Shown here piece by piece: positions 1 to 7,423 of a stretch of DNA of 32,475 bases. The notes beneath the pieces were generated by a model. The model was not told the origin of the DNA, made no database searches, and saw nothing but the letters and a program-made list of their open reading frames with translations. Position numbers and translations under genes: made by a program. This stretch comes from Lentisphaerota bacterium. GTDB taxonomy: Bacteria > Verrucomicrobiota > Lentisphaeria > Oligosphaerales > Oligosphaeraceae. Location of the stretch: the NCBI GenBank assembly GCA_012799905.1, contig JAAZKI010000262.1:1-32475 (forward strand), read 5' to 3'. The stretch's first letter is position 1, and each line of letters begins with the position of its first letter.

Positions 1-287
1 GACACATAAGCGCTGATTTACAGAAAATCTTTCCCCAAAAACAAGAAGTTAGCTGATAGTAGTACGTTATCAAGCAGCAAATGTTGTTAAACAGCAGTAG
101 TTATCCTGTCGACGTGAAAAATTCAGGATGTTTGGCTCTGCGGCTTATGGCCAGTGGAGTGAAAACATGAGCTGCGCCGTCTGAGCAATCAGCAGCCGGG
201 CAGCCAGGGCGCCAACGGGAGCATTGGGTTGTTGCCATCCTGAAGGCAGGTTGGCAAGCATTCGTCACCAAATTTCGCACCTTAACG
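1..287. other. Gene-free left edge of window
   Basis: No coding frame here has family resemblance; the long minus-strand open frame across this stretch is the reverse of the DUF2752 gene. The only recognisable structure is at 263-286, where the sequence matches the end motif of the dispersed repeat family (compare 28598-28621). That motif finishes just before the ATG at 288, so it may lie in the leader or promoter of the DUF2752 gene. Confidence 0.5.
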
Positions 288-752
288 ATGTCACTGATTC
301 GCGCCAACAAACTTTCCATGACTGAATGCCGGAGCCCATCGTGCTCCAGACCCCTGGCCTTGATAGCGGTCACCCTGGCAGGACCGGTTGCCTTTCTGAT
401 CGCCTGGGGGATCAGCCAACATGTATCCGAGTTGCCGTCGTTTTGCCCATTCCTGAATTTAACTTCCCTGCCCTGCCCCTCCTGCGGCATGACGCGCGCC
501 CTGGCAGCTCTGCTGCATGGCGACTTCGCCGCTGCCATGCGGTGGCACGCCTTTGCCCCGCTGCTCCTGGTTCTGGCGCTGGCCGCCTGGCTCTGGACCC
601 TGGGCCGCTTGACCGCACAGCCCTTTCTCTCGACATTGCCACTTTGGCGACGACGCGTCTGGGTGACCGTGCTAGTCATATTTCTCGCGTACTACCTGCT
701 GCGCCTCACCGGCGTCTGCCCTGTTCCCGACGGCTACTTCCCGTCACCGTAG
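288..752 (+). CDS. DUF2752 family membrane protein
   Basis: A small integral membrane protein of 154 residues and unknown biochemical role. The DUF2752 signature is clear: a cysteine-proline pair in CPFLNL, then CPSCGMTRA at about residues 63-71, then a conserved LLHGDFAAAMRWHAF stretch. Hydrophobic segments lie at about 24-44, 88-107 and 125-140, so three membrane helices are likely. The Cys pairs may bind metal or form a disulfide; this is inference. No Shine-Dalgarno precedes the ATG at 288, and the ATG at 318 is an alternative start that would remove ten residues. DUF2752 proteins often lie close to TM2-domain genes, and a TM2 gene follows here after a repeat-filled gap. The product family is secure, the start is not. 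Confidence 0.85.
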   Translation: MSLIRANKLSMTECRSPSCSRPLALIAVTLAGPVAFLIAWGISQHVSELPSFCPFLNLTSLPCPSCGMTRALAALLHGDFAAAMRWHAFAPLLLVLALAAWLWTLGRLTAQPFLSTLPLWRRRVWVTVLVIFLAYYLLRLTGVCPVPDGYFPSP

Positions 753-795
753 ATTGAGATAAGATCACGCTAGTGCCATCAGCTAAAAATGACGT

Positions 796-946
796 AATAG
801 GTCAGTCATTGATATTTGCCGCCCACTGCTGTGGGCCTGGTGGACAGCGTAATCCAAGCTCACTCTCGCCCCTCGCCCCTCGTCCCTCGCCCCTTTCCTA
901 AGACCGCTGCACACCGGAACTCCGAGTATCACTCGGTGACCGATTG
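796..946. repeat. Composite intergenic repeat, copy A
   Basis: This copy carries a TGGACA unit, a run of CGCCCCT-type heptamers at 866-895, the conserved block CCTTTCCTAAGACCGCTGC, and the tail GAGTATCACTCGGTGACCGA at about 924-943. The left edge at 796-817 is the same tail in inverted orientation; it matches the tail of copy C at about 20 of 24 positions. The unit therefore has inverted ends. The rest of the gap between 753 and 1150 holds no gene; an end-motif-like AACACATTAACC lies near 1050. Confidence 0.75.
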
Positions 947-1150
947 CAAAATAACGACCTCGCCTTATTGCATTTCAGAAATAGTGGTTTACAGTACTTT
1001 TTGACGCGTGCTATCACGCTCAAAGCTAAAGGCAAATCGTTTTACCGGAAAACACATTAACCATGTTACCTGCCTTCTGCCGCCTCGCCCCTGATTCAAA
1101 CCATTGCCTCGAATGAACCAATTACGGCGTCTAATTTCAAGGAGGTCACG

Positions 1151-1579
1151 ATGTTCTGTCGAAATTGCGGTCAAGAAGTCCATCCTCAAGCTGTCGCCTG
1201 CCCAAACTGCGGCGTGCAGCCCAACGCCGAAAAGAAATTCTGCCCCAATTGCGGCGTGGCCACCGAACCGAACCAGGCCGCCTGCACCCAGTGCGGCGTC
1301 TCCCTGGTCACCAGCACCTCTAGCAACCCCTTCCAAGGCTCCAAAAACAAACTGGTCGCTGGCCTGCTAGGCATTCTGCTGGGCGGACTGGGCATTCATA
1401 AATTCTACCTGGGATACAACAAGGAAGGCATCATCATGCTGGTGATAACCTTGATCACCTGCGGATTCGGCGGCAGCATCATCGCCATCATCGGCCTAAT
1501 CGAAGGCATCATCTATCTGACCAAAACCGACGAGGATTTCGAACAAACCTACGTGAAAAATCAAAAGCCGTGGTTCTAA
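1151..1579 (+). CDS. Double zinc-ribbon, TM2-domain membrane protein
   Basis: A 142-residue protein of unknown specific role. The N-terminal half holds three CxxCG knuckles (CRNCGQ, CPNCGV, CPNCGV) and a fourth, CTQCGV, which together form tandem zinc ribbons over residues 1-55. The C-terminal half is a TM2 domain: a first helix near residues 68-86 with the typical GGLGIHKFYLGY turn, then a second helix near 95-122. TM2 proteins are small two-helix membrane proteins, and the zinc ribbon probably sits in the cytoplasm. The start is fixed by a strong AAGGAGG ending about six bases before the ATG. The gene stands alone and ends in a good intrinsic terminator, so it is probably monocistronic. Family assignment is secure; function is not known. 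Confidence 0.92.
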   Translation: MFCRNCGQEVHPQAVACPNCGVQPNAEKKFCPNCGVATEPNQAACTQCGVSLVTSTSSNPFQGSKNKLVAGLLGILLGGLGIHKFYLGYNKEGIIMLVITLITCGFGGSIIAIIGLIEGIIYLTKTDEDFEQTYVKNQKPWF

Positions 1580-1610
1580 TCGCAACGGTACGAACCGAAT
1601 GAAGACGCAA

Positions 1611-1646
1611 AATCCTGCCGGAGGCACCCCCCGGCGGGATTTTTTC
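1611..1646 (+). terminator. Rho-independent terminator after TM2 gene
   Basis: An 11-bp stem (AATCCTGCCGG at 1611-1621 with CCGGCGGGATT at 1631-1641) is followed directly by a run of six T. It begins about 30 bases after the stop codon of the TM2 gene. Confidence 0.88.
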
Positions 1647-1778
1647 TTTCCAATGACTGCCTGGACATTTTAGTGGACAGACATTTGTTTTCCCGCCATT
1701 GATTTTTTGTTCAAGAAAATTCAAATTATACAACTATATTACGTTTTCACCTTTTTCACCCTGTGTCCCCCACTTCTT

Positions 1779-2624
1779 ATGTCTTCCATCCAACCATATC
1801 GCAGCGGCAACTGGCGTGGCATTATCGACCCGCAATGGCAAGAGCCTCTGTCGGACCTCGACCAGTGGCTGCGTGACCATCCCGGCGCCAAGGTCGTCGC
1901 CAAGAAATCCCGCACTGTCTCGCGCGTGGAAACGCCCAATGGCGTCATCTATGTAAAAATCATCCACCGCCTGCAAGAAAGAGGCTCAGCTTGGAAAATG
2001 CTCTTCGCGGGCATTAAATGGCTCTTCCGCCCGTCCCGCGCTATCGCTACTTTCCAGATTACCGACGCCATGCTGGACAAAGGCATCGGCTGCCCCGAAC
2101 CCATCCTCGCCGCCCGCCGCCGCAAGACCCTCGGCTGGCCGGAAGACGTCTTCATCTGCCGCGAAGTGCCATACCCGTCCCTTCTTTCACTACTCGATGC
2201 TGCCGACAACGCATCTGCCCGCGACGCCATCATCGCTAACGCCGCCCAAGGCATCGCCGCCCTCCACAACCAGGGTTTCATCCACGGCGATTGCATCCCA
2301 GGCAATCTCTGCCTAGCGCCAGACCAGTCCATCTTCTTCCTGGACAATGACCGCACGTGTCCCATGCCCCCACTGCGAAAGCGCCGCGCCCGCCTGGCCA
2401 ACGTCGTCCAATTCCTTGCCAGACTGCCTTTGCCCATGCAGCAAAACGACGTCTTTGCGCTCTTCCTGGAGCGTTACCGGCAAGCCTCCGCCAGAACCTG
2501 CCCCATCGGCGCCGACGACATGACTCGGGTAGCCAAAAAACTCCAACGCCGCCTGGCGCTCCTCGCTGAAAGACGCGCCGAAAAAAACCGCGTCCGGACG
2601 CTTGCCGAAAACTCCAGGCAGTAA
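1779..2624 (+). CDS. WaaP/Kdo-kinase-like lipopolysaccharide kinase family protein (first copy)
   Basis: A predicted cytoplasmic kinase-fold protein that probably phosphorylates a sugar of the LPS inner core. Counted from the ATG at 1779 (281 residues), a candidate ATP-binding lysine is Lys60 in YVKIIHR, the catalytic loop is HGDCIPGN at 169-176, and the metal-binding Asp is in FLDNDRT near 189. This HGDxxxxN...D layout is that of the RIO/WaaP kinase group. The C-terminus is rich in Arg and Lys. The frame stays open upstream to a TTG at 1707, but the extra residues are hydrophobic and unlike the family, so I prefer 1779; no Shine-Dalgarno is seen at either. A second, diverged kinase and a WaaG-like transferase follow on the same strand. 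The exact sugar acceptor cannot be read from sequence. Confidence 0.8.
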   Translation: MSSIQPYRSGNWRGIIDPQWQEPLSDLDQWLRDHPGAKVVAKKSRTVSRVETPNGVIYVKIIHRLQERGSAWKMLFAGIKWLFRPSRAIATFQITDAMLDKGIGCPEPILAARRRKTLGWPEDVFICREVPYPSLLSLLDAADNASARDAIIANAAQGIAALHNQGFIHGDCIPGNLCLAPDQSIFFLDNDRTCPMPPLRKRRARLANVVQFLARLPLPMQQNDVFALFLERYRQASARTCPIGADDMTRVAKKLQRRLALLAERRAEKNRVRTLAENSRQ

Positions 2625-2752
2625 ACCACCTGCTTGTGCAGACCGTCAACTCAGACTATATATTACCGCCACAGAACATTTTTCACCGCCCGCACATAAC
2701 CGCAGCCTGTGCCTATCCCGCGCCAAGCGCTTCCGCGACATTAGACAACACC

Positions 2753-3700
2753 ATGCCCATATCCCCTGGCCAAACACCCACTATGACAGCCGCAACCGCC
2801 AACGTCATCACAGCGTACTCCGGCAAAACCTGGCGGCGCCTGCGCCGAGCCTTGCTCCGCGGCAGTTCCGACGGCTCCTGCCGGGTGGAAAAACTCCCTG
2901 ATGGCATCCTGCGTTATACGCCGCAACTACCCCGAGAAGACATCGACAGCATTCTCCACGCTGAAGCAAACAAGCTTCCCCAGGCTGACATCAAAGTCGA
3001 TCACAAACGCATCATCACCAGGGTATGGCTGCGCGACAAATCCTACGTCCTCAAGACGTATCGCCATCTGTATCGCTGGCTCGCTGTTTCTCCAGACTGC
3101 AAAGGCTGGCTCGGCGCCCACCAAATGGACAACGGCGTGGCCTGTTATGCATGGTTCCGCAAAAATGACCTCAGCTCGGCGACCATCATCTACGCTGACG
3201 CCGGCAATCGAGACCTCTACATATCTAAACAGCACCAGTGCTCCGACGATAGAGCCTACTCTCTTTATCACCAAGCCGGAGCTATTATCGCCGCGCTGCA
3301 CCGCCAAAATATTTTCCACGCTGACACCAAGCCCGGCAATTTCGTCTATATGGACGACTCTGCCGTCGCTTCAAGAGTCTATCTGATCGACACTGATGAT
3401 GTCCGCAGTTACTGGCGTCTCAGTGTCCGTCGGCGAATTAAAAACCTTGCCCAGTTCATAGGACTCACTCGCGAGGACGTTCCCATTAATATCTATGTCA
3501 CTGCGTTCACGGCTCTTCTCAAGGGCTACATGGAGCATTACCCGGTCGCGCCAGCAGCGTTCCTGGCGTTGCTTCCCGCCATAGACGACGCAATGACTAC
3601 GCTCTATCCTGAACGCCAATCACGCAACCAAGCTATCCTGAAACTTCTCGCTGAACGCTTGCAACCCGAATCCAGCGACACCTCAATACATCCCAGCTGA
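2753..3700 (+). CDS. WaaP/Kdo-kinase-like protein (second, diverged copy)
   Basis: A second kinase-fold protein of the LPS-kinase group, 315 residues from the ATG at 2753. The conserved lysine is Lys101 in YVLKTYRHLY, the catalytic loop is HADTKPGN at 189-196 and the metal Asp is in YLIDTDD near 213. The second His-loop residue is Ala rather than Gly, and the N-terminal extension differs from the first kinase, so the two are not a recent duplication. The start is uncertain: GTG 2636, ATG 2753 and ATG 2783 are all in frame, and none has a clear Shine-Dalgarno. The gap after the first kinase is about 130 bases, which fits an operon. Inferred role: phosphorylation or other modification of the LPS core before or after WaaG acts. 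Confidence 0.77.
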   Translation: MPISPGQTPTMTAATANVITAYSGKTWRRLRRALLRGSSDGSCRVEKLPDGILRYTPQLPREDIDSILHAEANKLPQADIKVDHKRIITRVWLRDKSYVLKTYRHLYRWLAVSPDCKGWLGAHQMDNGVACYAWFRKNDLSSATIIYADAGNRDLYISKQHQCSDDRAYSLYHQAGAIIAALHRQNIFHADTKPGNFVYMDDSAVASRVYLIDTDDVRSYWRLSVRRRIKNLAQFIGLTREDVPINIYVTAFTALLKGYMEHYPVAPAAFLALLPAIDDAMTTLYPERQSRNQAILKLLAERLQPESSDTSIHPS

Positions 3701-3814
3701 TTCTCCTCAACTCATACATGACTTACGCCCGCCACTACCTGGCGCAGTAAAAGCCGTGGTTTTTTTGAAAAAAGTTCCTAAAGCTGCCAGCGGCTCACCA
3801 CTCTGAATCATCCC

Positions 3815-4954
3815 ATGCGTCTTGCATTCACTATCTTTAAATACTTCCCACACGGCGGTGCGCAAAAGGACATGCTGGCTATCGCTAACGCCTGCAAACA
3901 GCGCGGACACGACATCACGCTCTTCTGCTATGATTTCCAAGGCGAACAGCCAGAATGGCTGGAAGTCCGGCTTCTGCCTGCCAGGGGTCTCAGCAACCAC
4001 CGCCGCGCCCTGCATTTCCAGGAACTCGCCCTAAGCGCCATCGCCGCAGCTCGCTTCGATGGTGTCATCGGCTTCAGCCGCATGGCCGGTCTGGATGTCT
4101 ATTTCGCCGCTGATGATTGCCTGGCCGCGCAACTAGCCAAACGCAGCGCCCTTATCCGCATGCTGCCCCGCGCCCGCACCTTTGCCGCCATGGAAAAAGC
4201 AGCCGTCGGCCCGAATGGGGCGAAAACGATTTTAACCCTCACCCTGCGACAAGAAAAAGACTTCCAGCACTACTACGGCTGCGTTCCTGGGCGCTTTTCC
4301 CGCCTGCCGCCCCTGGTGCCCGATGCGTTCCGCGACCTCGACGCCCTGAGGAGCAAGCGTAAAGCCCTGAGACAAGAGCTTAGAGCTGAGGAAGACGACC
4401 TCGTCCTGGTGCAGGTCGCCTCCAGTTACCATACCAAAGGCGTTGACCGCAGCCTGCGTGCGCTTGCTGCCCTGCCCGATAATTCCCGCCCGCGCCTGTG
4501 GCTCATCGGCGCTGAAAAACACCCCGAAAGCATGCAGAGCCTGGCTAGGAATCTCAACATTGCTTCCCTCGTGACCTTCTGCGGCGCTCGCAACGACGTC
4601 CCTGCCATCCTCGCTGCTGCTGATATCATGGTTCATCCTGCCAGGCGGGAATCCGCCGGCGCCGTCCTGGTCGAAGCTCTCGCGGCAGGCTTGCCCGTCA
4701 TCACCAGCGGTGTCTGCGGCTACGCCGAACATGTTGACAACGCTGACGCCGGCGCCGTCCTGTATGAGCCTTTCCAGCAGCAGGAACTCAATCAGCAGCT
4801 CGCATCATTGCTGGCTGACTCACAACGCCGACGCACTTGCGCTAAAAACGCCCGCGCTTACGCCGAGAGCCGCGACTTCTACGCACGAGCCGACATCGCT
4901 GCCAAGACTATCGAACAGGCTATCGCAGCCAAAAATACTGAAAAGCCCCGGTAG
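3815..4954 (+). CDS. waaG: WaaG-like family 4 glycosyltransferase (LPS core)
   Basis: A GT-B fold glycosyltransferase of 379 residues, likely transferring a hexose from a nucleotide sugar to the heptose region of the LPS core on the inner membrane. The N-terminus has the FKYFPHGGAQKDM glycine-rich acceptor loop. FDGVIGFSRMAGLDVYFAAD near residues 80-100 strongly resembles enterobacterial WaaG. The C-terminal donor domain carries the GT4 signature HPARRESAGAVLVEALAAG, with the conserved Glu residues, followed by LPVI. The length matches WaaG (about 370). Adjacent LPS-kinase genes repeat the waaG-waaP association known from enterobacteria. It ends 57 bases from the convergent FrhB-type gene, with no clear terminator between. 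The donor sugar is not determinable here. Confidence 0.85.
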   Translation: MRLAFTIFKYFPHGGAQKDMLAIANACKQRGHDITLFCYDFQGEQPEWLEVRLLPARGLSNHRRALHFQELALSAIAAARFDGVIGFSRMAGLDVYFAADDCLAAQLAKRSALIRMLPRARTFAAMEKAAVGPNGAKTILTLTLRQEKDFQHYYGCVPGRFSRLPPLVPDAFRDLDALRSKRKALRQELRAEEDDLVLVQVASSYHTKGVDRSLRALAALPDNSRPRLWLIGAEKHPESMQSLARNLNIASLVTFCGARNDVPAILAAADIMVHPARRESAGAVLVEALAAGLPVITSGVCGYAEHVDNADAGAVLYEPFQQQELNQQLASLLADSQRRRTCAKNARAYAESRDFYARADIAAKTIEQAIAAKNTEKPR

Positions 4955-5011
4955 CAGGATTCAAAACGCGCTGCTGACCCTATTTTAATTGCTGCGCAAC
5001 GCCAATCACGC

Positions 5012-6196
5012 TCAGCTTTTCAAAATGGAGCGATGGCGCAATTTTTTTGTCATTTCGTCCCCTCGACAAAGAATATTCCGCCAAAATGATTTATGCCTAT
5101 ACCATTGAAATAGTTTGTCTATTGGCAGGGCATCAAGGTCATCAAAGAAAGATGTTCTTCCCCAAGGTCTGGAGAGTTTTTGCAAGGCTCCCCGATTGTA
5201 TTTTAGGGCTGGTTTAAGCTCCACCTGTCGAAGTTCGCAGTCCCCACCCAAGTTATGCATCAATTCCTTGCCCTTGTCTGTATGGCAAAGCACAAGAGAA
5301 GCCCCGTTGTCATCATCTAAGTCAGGATAGATTTTCCATATTCCCCAGAAGTCTGCCAGAGTCAAGTCAGCTAAGTGGTTCAGGCTGCGAAACCGGCAGT
5401 TGTAGCAACATTCACGCAGGCTGACATCGGCAAGGAAAATACGCAAAAAAGGGTCTTTCTTGTATGAACATAGATACTGCTGTTCATTTTGGAAATTAAT
5501 GAGTATAGAATAGTTTTTCCAACCATTTTGTTTGCTTCGAAAAGAGATATCACTAGCCGGGCTATCAGCTTCCTTTTCTCGCCATTGCAGATACCGTTGC
5601 CAAGTGCGGCCAGAAGGCACGCCATGACAAAGGAAATCACAGCAGAACAGTTTCTCTTTCAGCTTATGGTTAATTCCAAGATACGCATGCAGGCCAGCAA
5701 CCTGGCAGGGCGTTCCAGCGAAGAGAACAGCACGGCCTGAGCCTAAATCTGATTTGATATTAGCGTAGGACCTACCTAAGTCGCTCTGGGTATATTTCGA
5801 CCCAAACAACGCCTGGCACTCCTGCCACGTCTCACAGCGAGCATGGGAAACCATAAAATGCTCATCAAACTGGGCTCCATAGACCGTGCCACCAAGGCTA
5901 ATTGTATGTCGCGTCAAAAGAGGAAAAACACCACCGGAGGAAGCAGTCTTTCGAATATCGTAATCAGAAGCTACAGCAGCAAAGGCCAGTGGAATGTTTT
6001 TAGAGGAAATGGAGACAGAGGAAGCATGACATATCGGGCATGATTTTATGCAAAGCTTGCAGCCATTACAACGGCTTTCGTCAGCTGTAGGCATGAGAAA
6101 GCCCTCGCGGTTTTCAACTAAATGCAAGCATTTTTGCGGGCAGGCAAGTTCGCAAGCTCGACAGCCGACGCAGAGATGGGCAGGTACTGGTATCAT
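5012..6196 (-). CDS. FrhB-type iron-sulfur protein (coenzyme F420 hydrogenase/dehydrogenase beta-subunit family)
   Basis: A 394-residue redox-type protein. Two [4Fe-4S] ferredoxin motifs open it: CVGCRACELACP at about residues 9-20 and CNGCKLCIKSCP at about 43-54. These are followed by the FrhB/FdhB N- and C-terminal domains, with SSGGVF near 86, GTPCQVAGL near 161 and DFLCHGVPS near 188, and a later CCYNCRF cysteine cluster. In polysaccharide loci such proteins are commonly paired with a pyruvyl transferase. Their actual redox role there is not established, and F420 use should not be assumed from the name. The start overlaps the upstream pyruvyl transferase stop by four bases (ATGA), so translation is probably coupled. 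Base composition is visibly more AT-rich than the flanking genes, which hints at horizontal acquisition with its partner. Confidence 0.87.
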   Translation of the reverse strand: MIPVPAHLCVGCRACELACPQKCLHLVENREGFLMPTADESRCNGCKLCIKSCPICHASSVSISSKNIPLAFAAVASDYDIRKTASSGGVFPLLTRHTISLGGTVYGAQFDEHFMVSHARCETWQECQALFGSKYTQSDLGRSYANIKSDLGSGRAVLFAGTPCQVAGLHAYLGINHKLKEKLFCCDFLCHGVPSGRTWQRYLQWREKEADSPASDISFRSKQNGWKNYSILINFQNEQQYLCSYKKDPFLRIFLADVSLRECCYNCRFRSLNHLADLTLADFWGIWKIYPDLDDDNGASLVLCHTDKGKELMHNLGGDCELRQVELKPALKYNRGALQKLSRPWGRTSFFDDLDALPIDKLFQWYRHKSFWRNILCRGDEMTKKLRHRSILKS

Positions 6197-7278
6197 ATAT
6201 TCGTAGCCAATGCCTGAATTAAAAAAGATAATGATTTTTGACGTTCTAATTCTAATAGCGCGTGAGCAGCATCAAAATCAATGTGCTTATTGCAAGCTTC
6301 AGGACTAATATCATTCGGACACGACACCAATCGTTCTGTAAGATTAAGTCTGCTTAGCAAAGAAAGGAATCGCGCCGCGCCTCGGCTATGATTAGCAATA
6401 GCGATGAAGGGGCGTCGAAACAAGATTGCAAACGCAGTGCCGTGATACGAGTCGGTGATGATCAGCTTGGCTGTTTTGAAAGCTGTCAGCCAGTCTTCCA
6501 TTTGGGGCTGGCACTTTCCATCGGTTGGCTTGATCGAAAAATCACACCGCCCTGAGAAGTGGTTATGTTGGAACAGCTTATCAATGGCTTGACGTTTTTC
6601 CGGTGTGTCGTCAAGAATATAGGTGACGAGGTGATTTTCCGCACCGGAGCCAGGGGCAATTGACGCGTAATCAGCCGGCTCAAGGAGAAGCGTTGGGTCC
6701 AGAACCAGCTGAGCGTGATTAATCTTCAAGTATTGACGGCAAAATTCCTGGCCTTCATCTTCTCGCATTGAAATAGCATCAAATTGAGACACGAGTTTAC
6801 GCAGGCGATAAAACAAAATTTTTCTTGGCAAGCTCCAAACAGCATGTCCAAACGAAATCGCGTATGCAATTCGGAGTACGTTTATTGATGAAGTAAAATC
6901 CAGCATTGCATAGCGGAGAAAGTGTTGGTGCGTTTGTGATGGCCGCCAAATTTGATCACTGCCAGCAATATAAGCACCGAAATTTTCTTTGGAAAGATAC
7001 TCTGGTTTTACAGGCAGATTTATCGTGTCTGTGAAAGAGATATATTTTTCACAAAAACTTCTCAGCGGCGTTGCTTGGTTAGGGAGTCCTTTAGCTTTTT
7101 TTGTGAAACAGCGTTGCCACAGTGTTTTATTTGTTTGCGGTGGGGCAATATCAGCGAGTCGAAGCGTCATCGGAGTATGGCCAAGCTTTTGCAGAACACG
7201 TTGCAGCGCGTAGTTTTGCAAAACGCAGCCATAATTTGGACTACGATCAACTGGAAAAGTGACAATGCCAATTCGCAT
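6193..7278 (-). CDS. Polysaccharide pyruvyl transferase family protein
   Basis: A 361-residue member of the CsaB/WcaK-type family, which adds a ketal pyruvate from phosphoenolpyruvate to a sugar of a surface polysaccharide. The N-terminus IGIVTF...NYGCVLQNYALQ is the family's nucleotide-fold start. AYIAGSDQIWRP near residues 85-100 and DSYHGTAFAILF near 270, with its conserved Ser and His, are family hallmarks. I chose the ATG at 7278; an in-frame TTG at 7290 adds four residues. It is the first gene of a two-gene unit with the FrhB-type protein, joined by an ATGA overlap. Like that gene it is relatively AT-rich. Context beside WaaG and two LPS kinases suggests the product decorates LPS or exopolysaccharide. 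Confidence 0.88.
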   Translation of the reverse strand: MRIGIVTFPVDRSPNYGCVLQNYALQRVLQKLGHTPMTLRLADIAPPQTNKTLWQRCFTKKAKGLPNQATPLRSFCEKYISFTDTINLPVKPEYLSKENFGAYIAGSDQIWRPSQTHQHFLRYAMLDFTSSINVLRIAYAISFGHAVWSLPRKILFYRLRKLVSQFDAISMREDEGQEFCRQYLKINHAQLVLDPTLLLEPADYASIAPGSGAENHLVTYILDDTPEKRQAIDKLFQHNHFSGRCDFSIKPTDGKCQPQMEDWLTAFKTAKLIITDSYHGTAFAILFRRPFIAIANHSRGAARFLSLLSRLNLTERLVSCPNDISPEACNKHIDFDAAHALLELERQKSLSFLIQALATNI

Positions 7279-7343
7279 ACAAATACTCAAAACTTTTTTG
7301 TAGCTTTTTTGCTATTGTGACGTTGGTGTTATGGTAATAAGAG

Positions 7344-7420
7344 GGTTAATGTGCGAAATTATGTGACAGAAAGTAAGGCTTGCTTTATGTCGCGGAGCGA
7401 CAATAGCCCCAACGGGGCAT
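7344..7420. repeat. Repeat end motif with two short palindromes
   Basis: Positions 7344-7367 match the family end motif (GGTTAATGTGCGAA, then TGTGAC). Next come two small hairpins, TGTCGCGGAGCGACA near 7388 and GCCCCAACGGGGC near 7405. The second lies just downstream of the porin stop and could slow or stop porin transcripts, although no long T-run follows on the minus strand. It appears to be a truncated or divergent member of the dispersed repeat family. Confidence 0.55.
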
Positions 7421-7423
7421 TGC

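Noticed and set aside
4955-5011. Terminator between convergent waaG-like and FrhB-type genes
   Set aside because: I could not find a stem with an adjoining T-run on either strand in the 57 bases.
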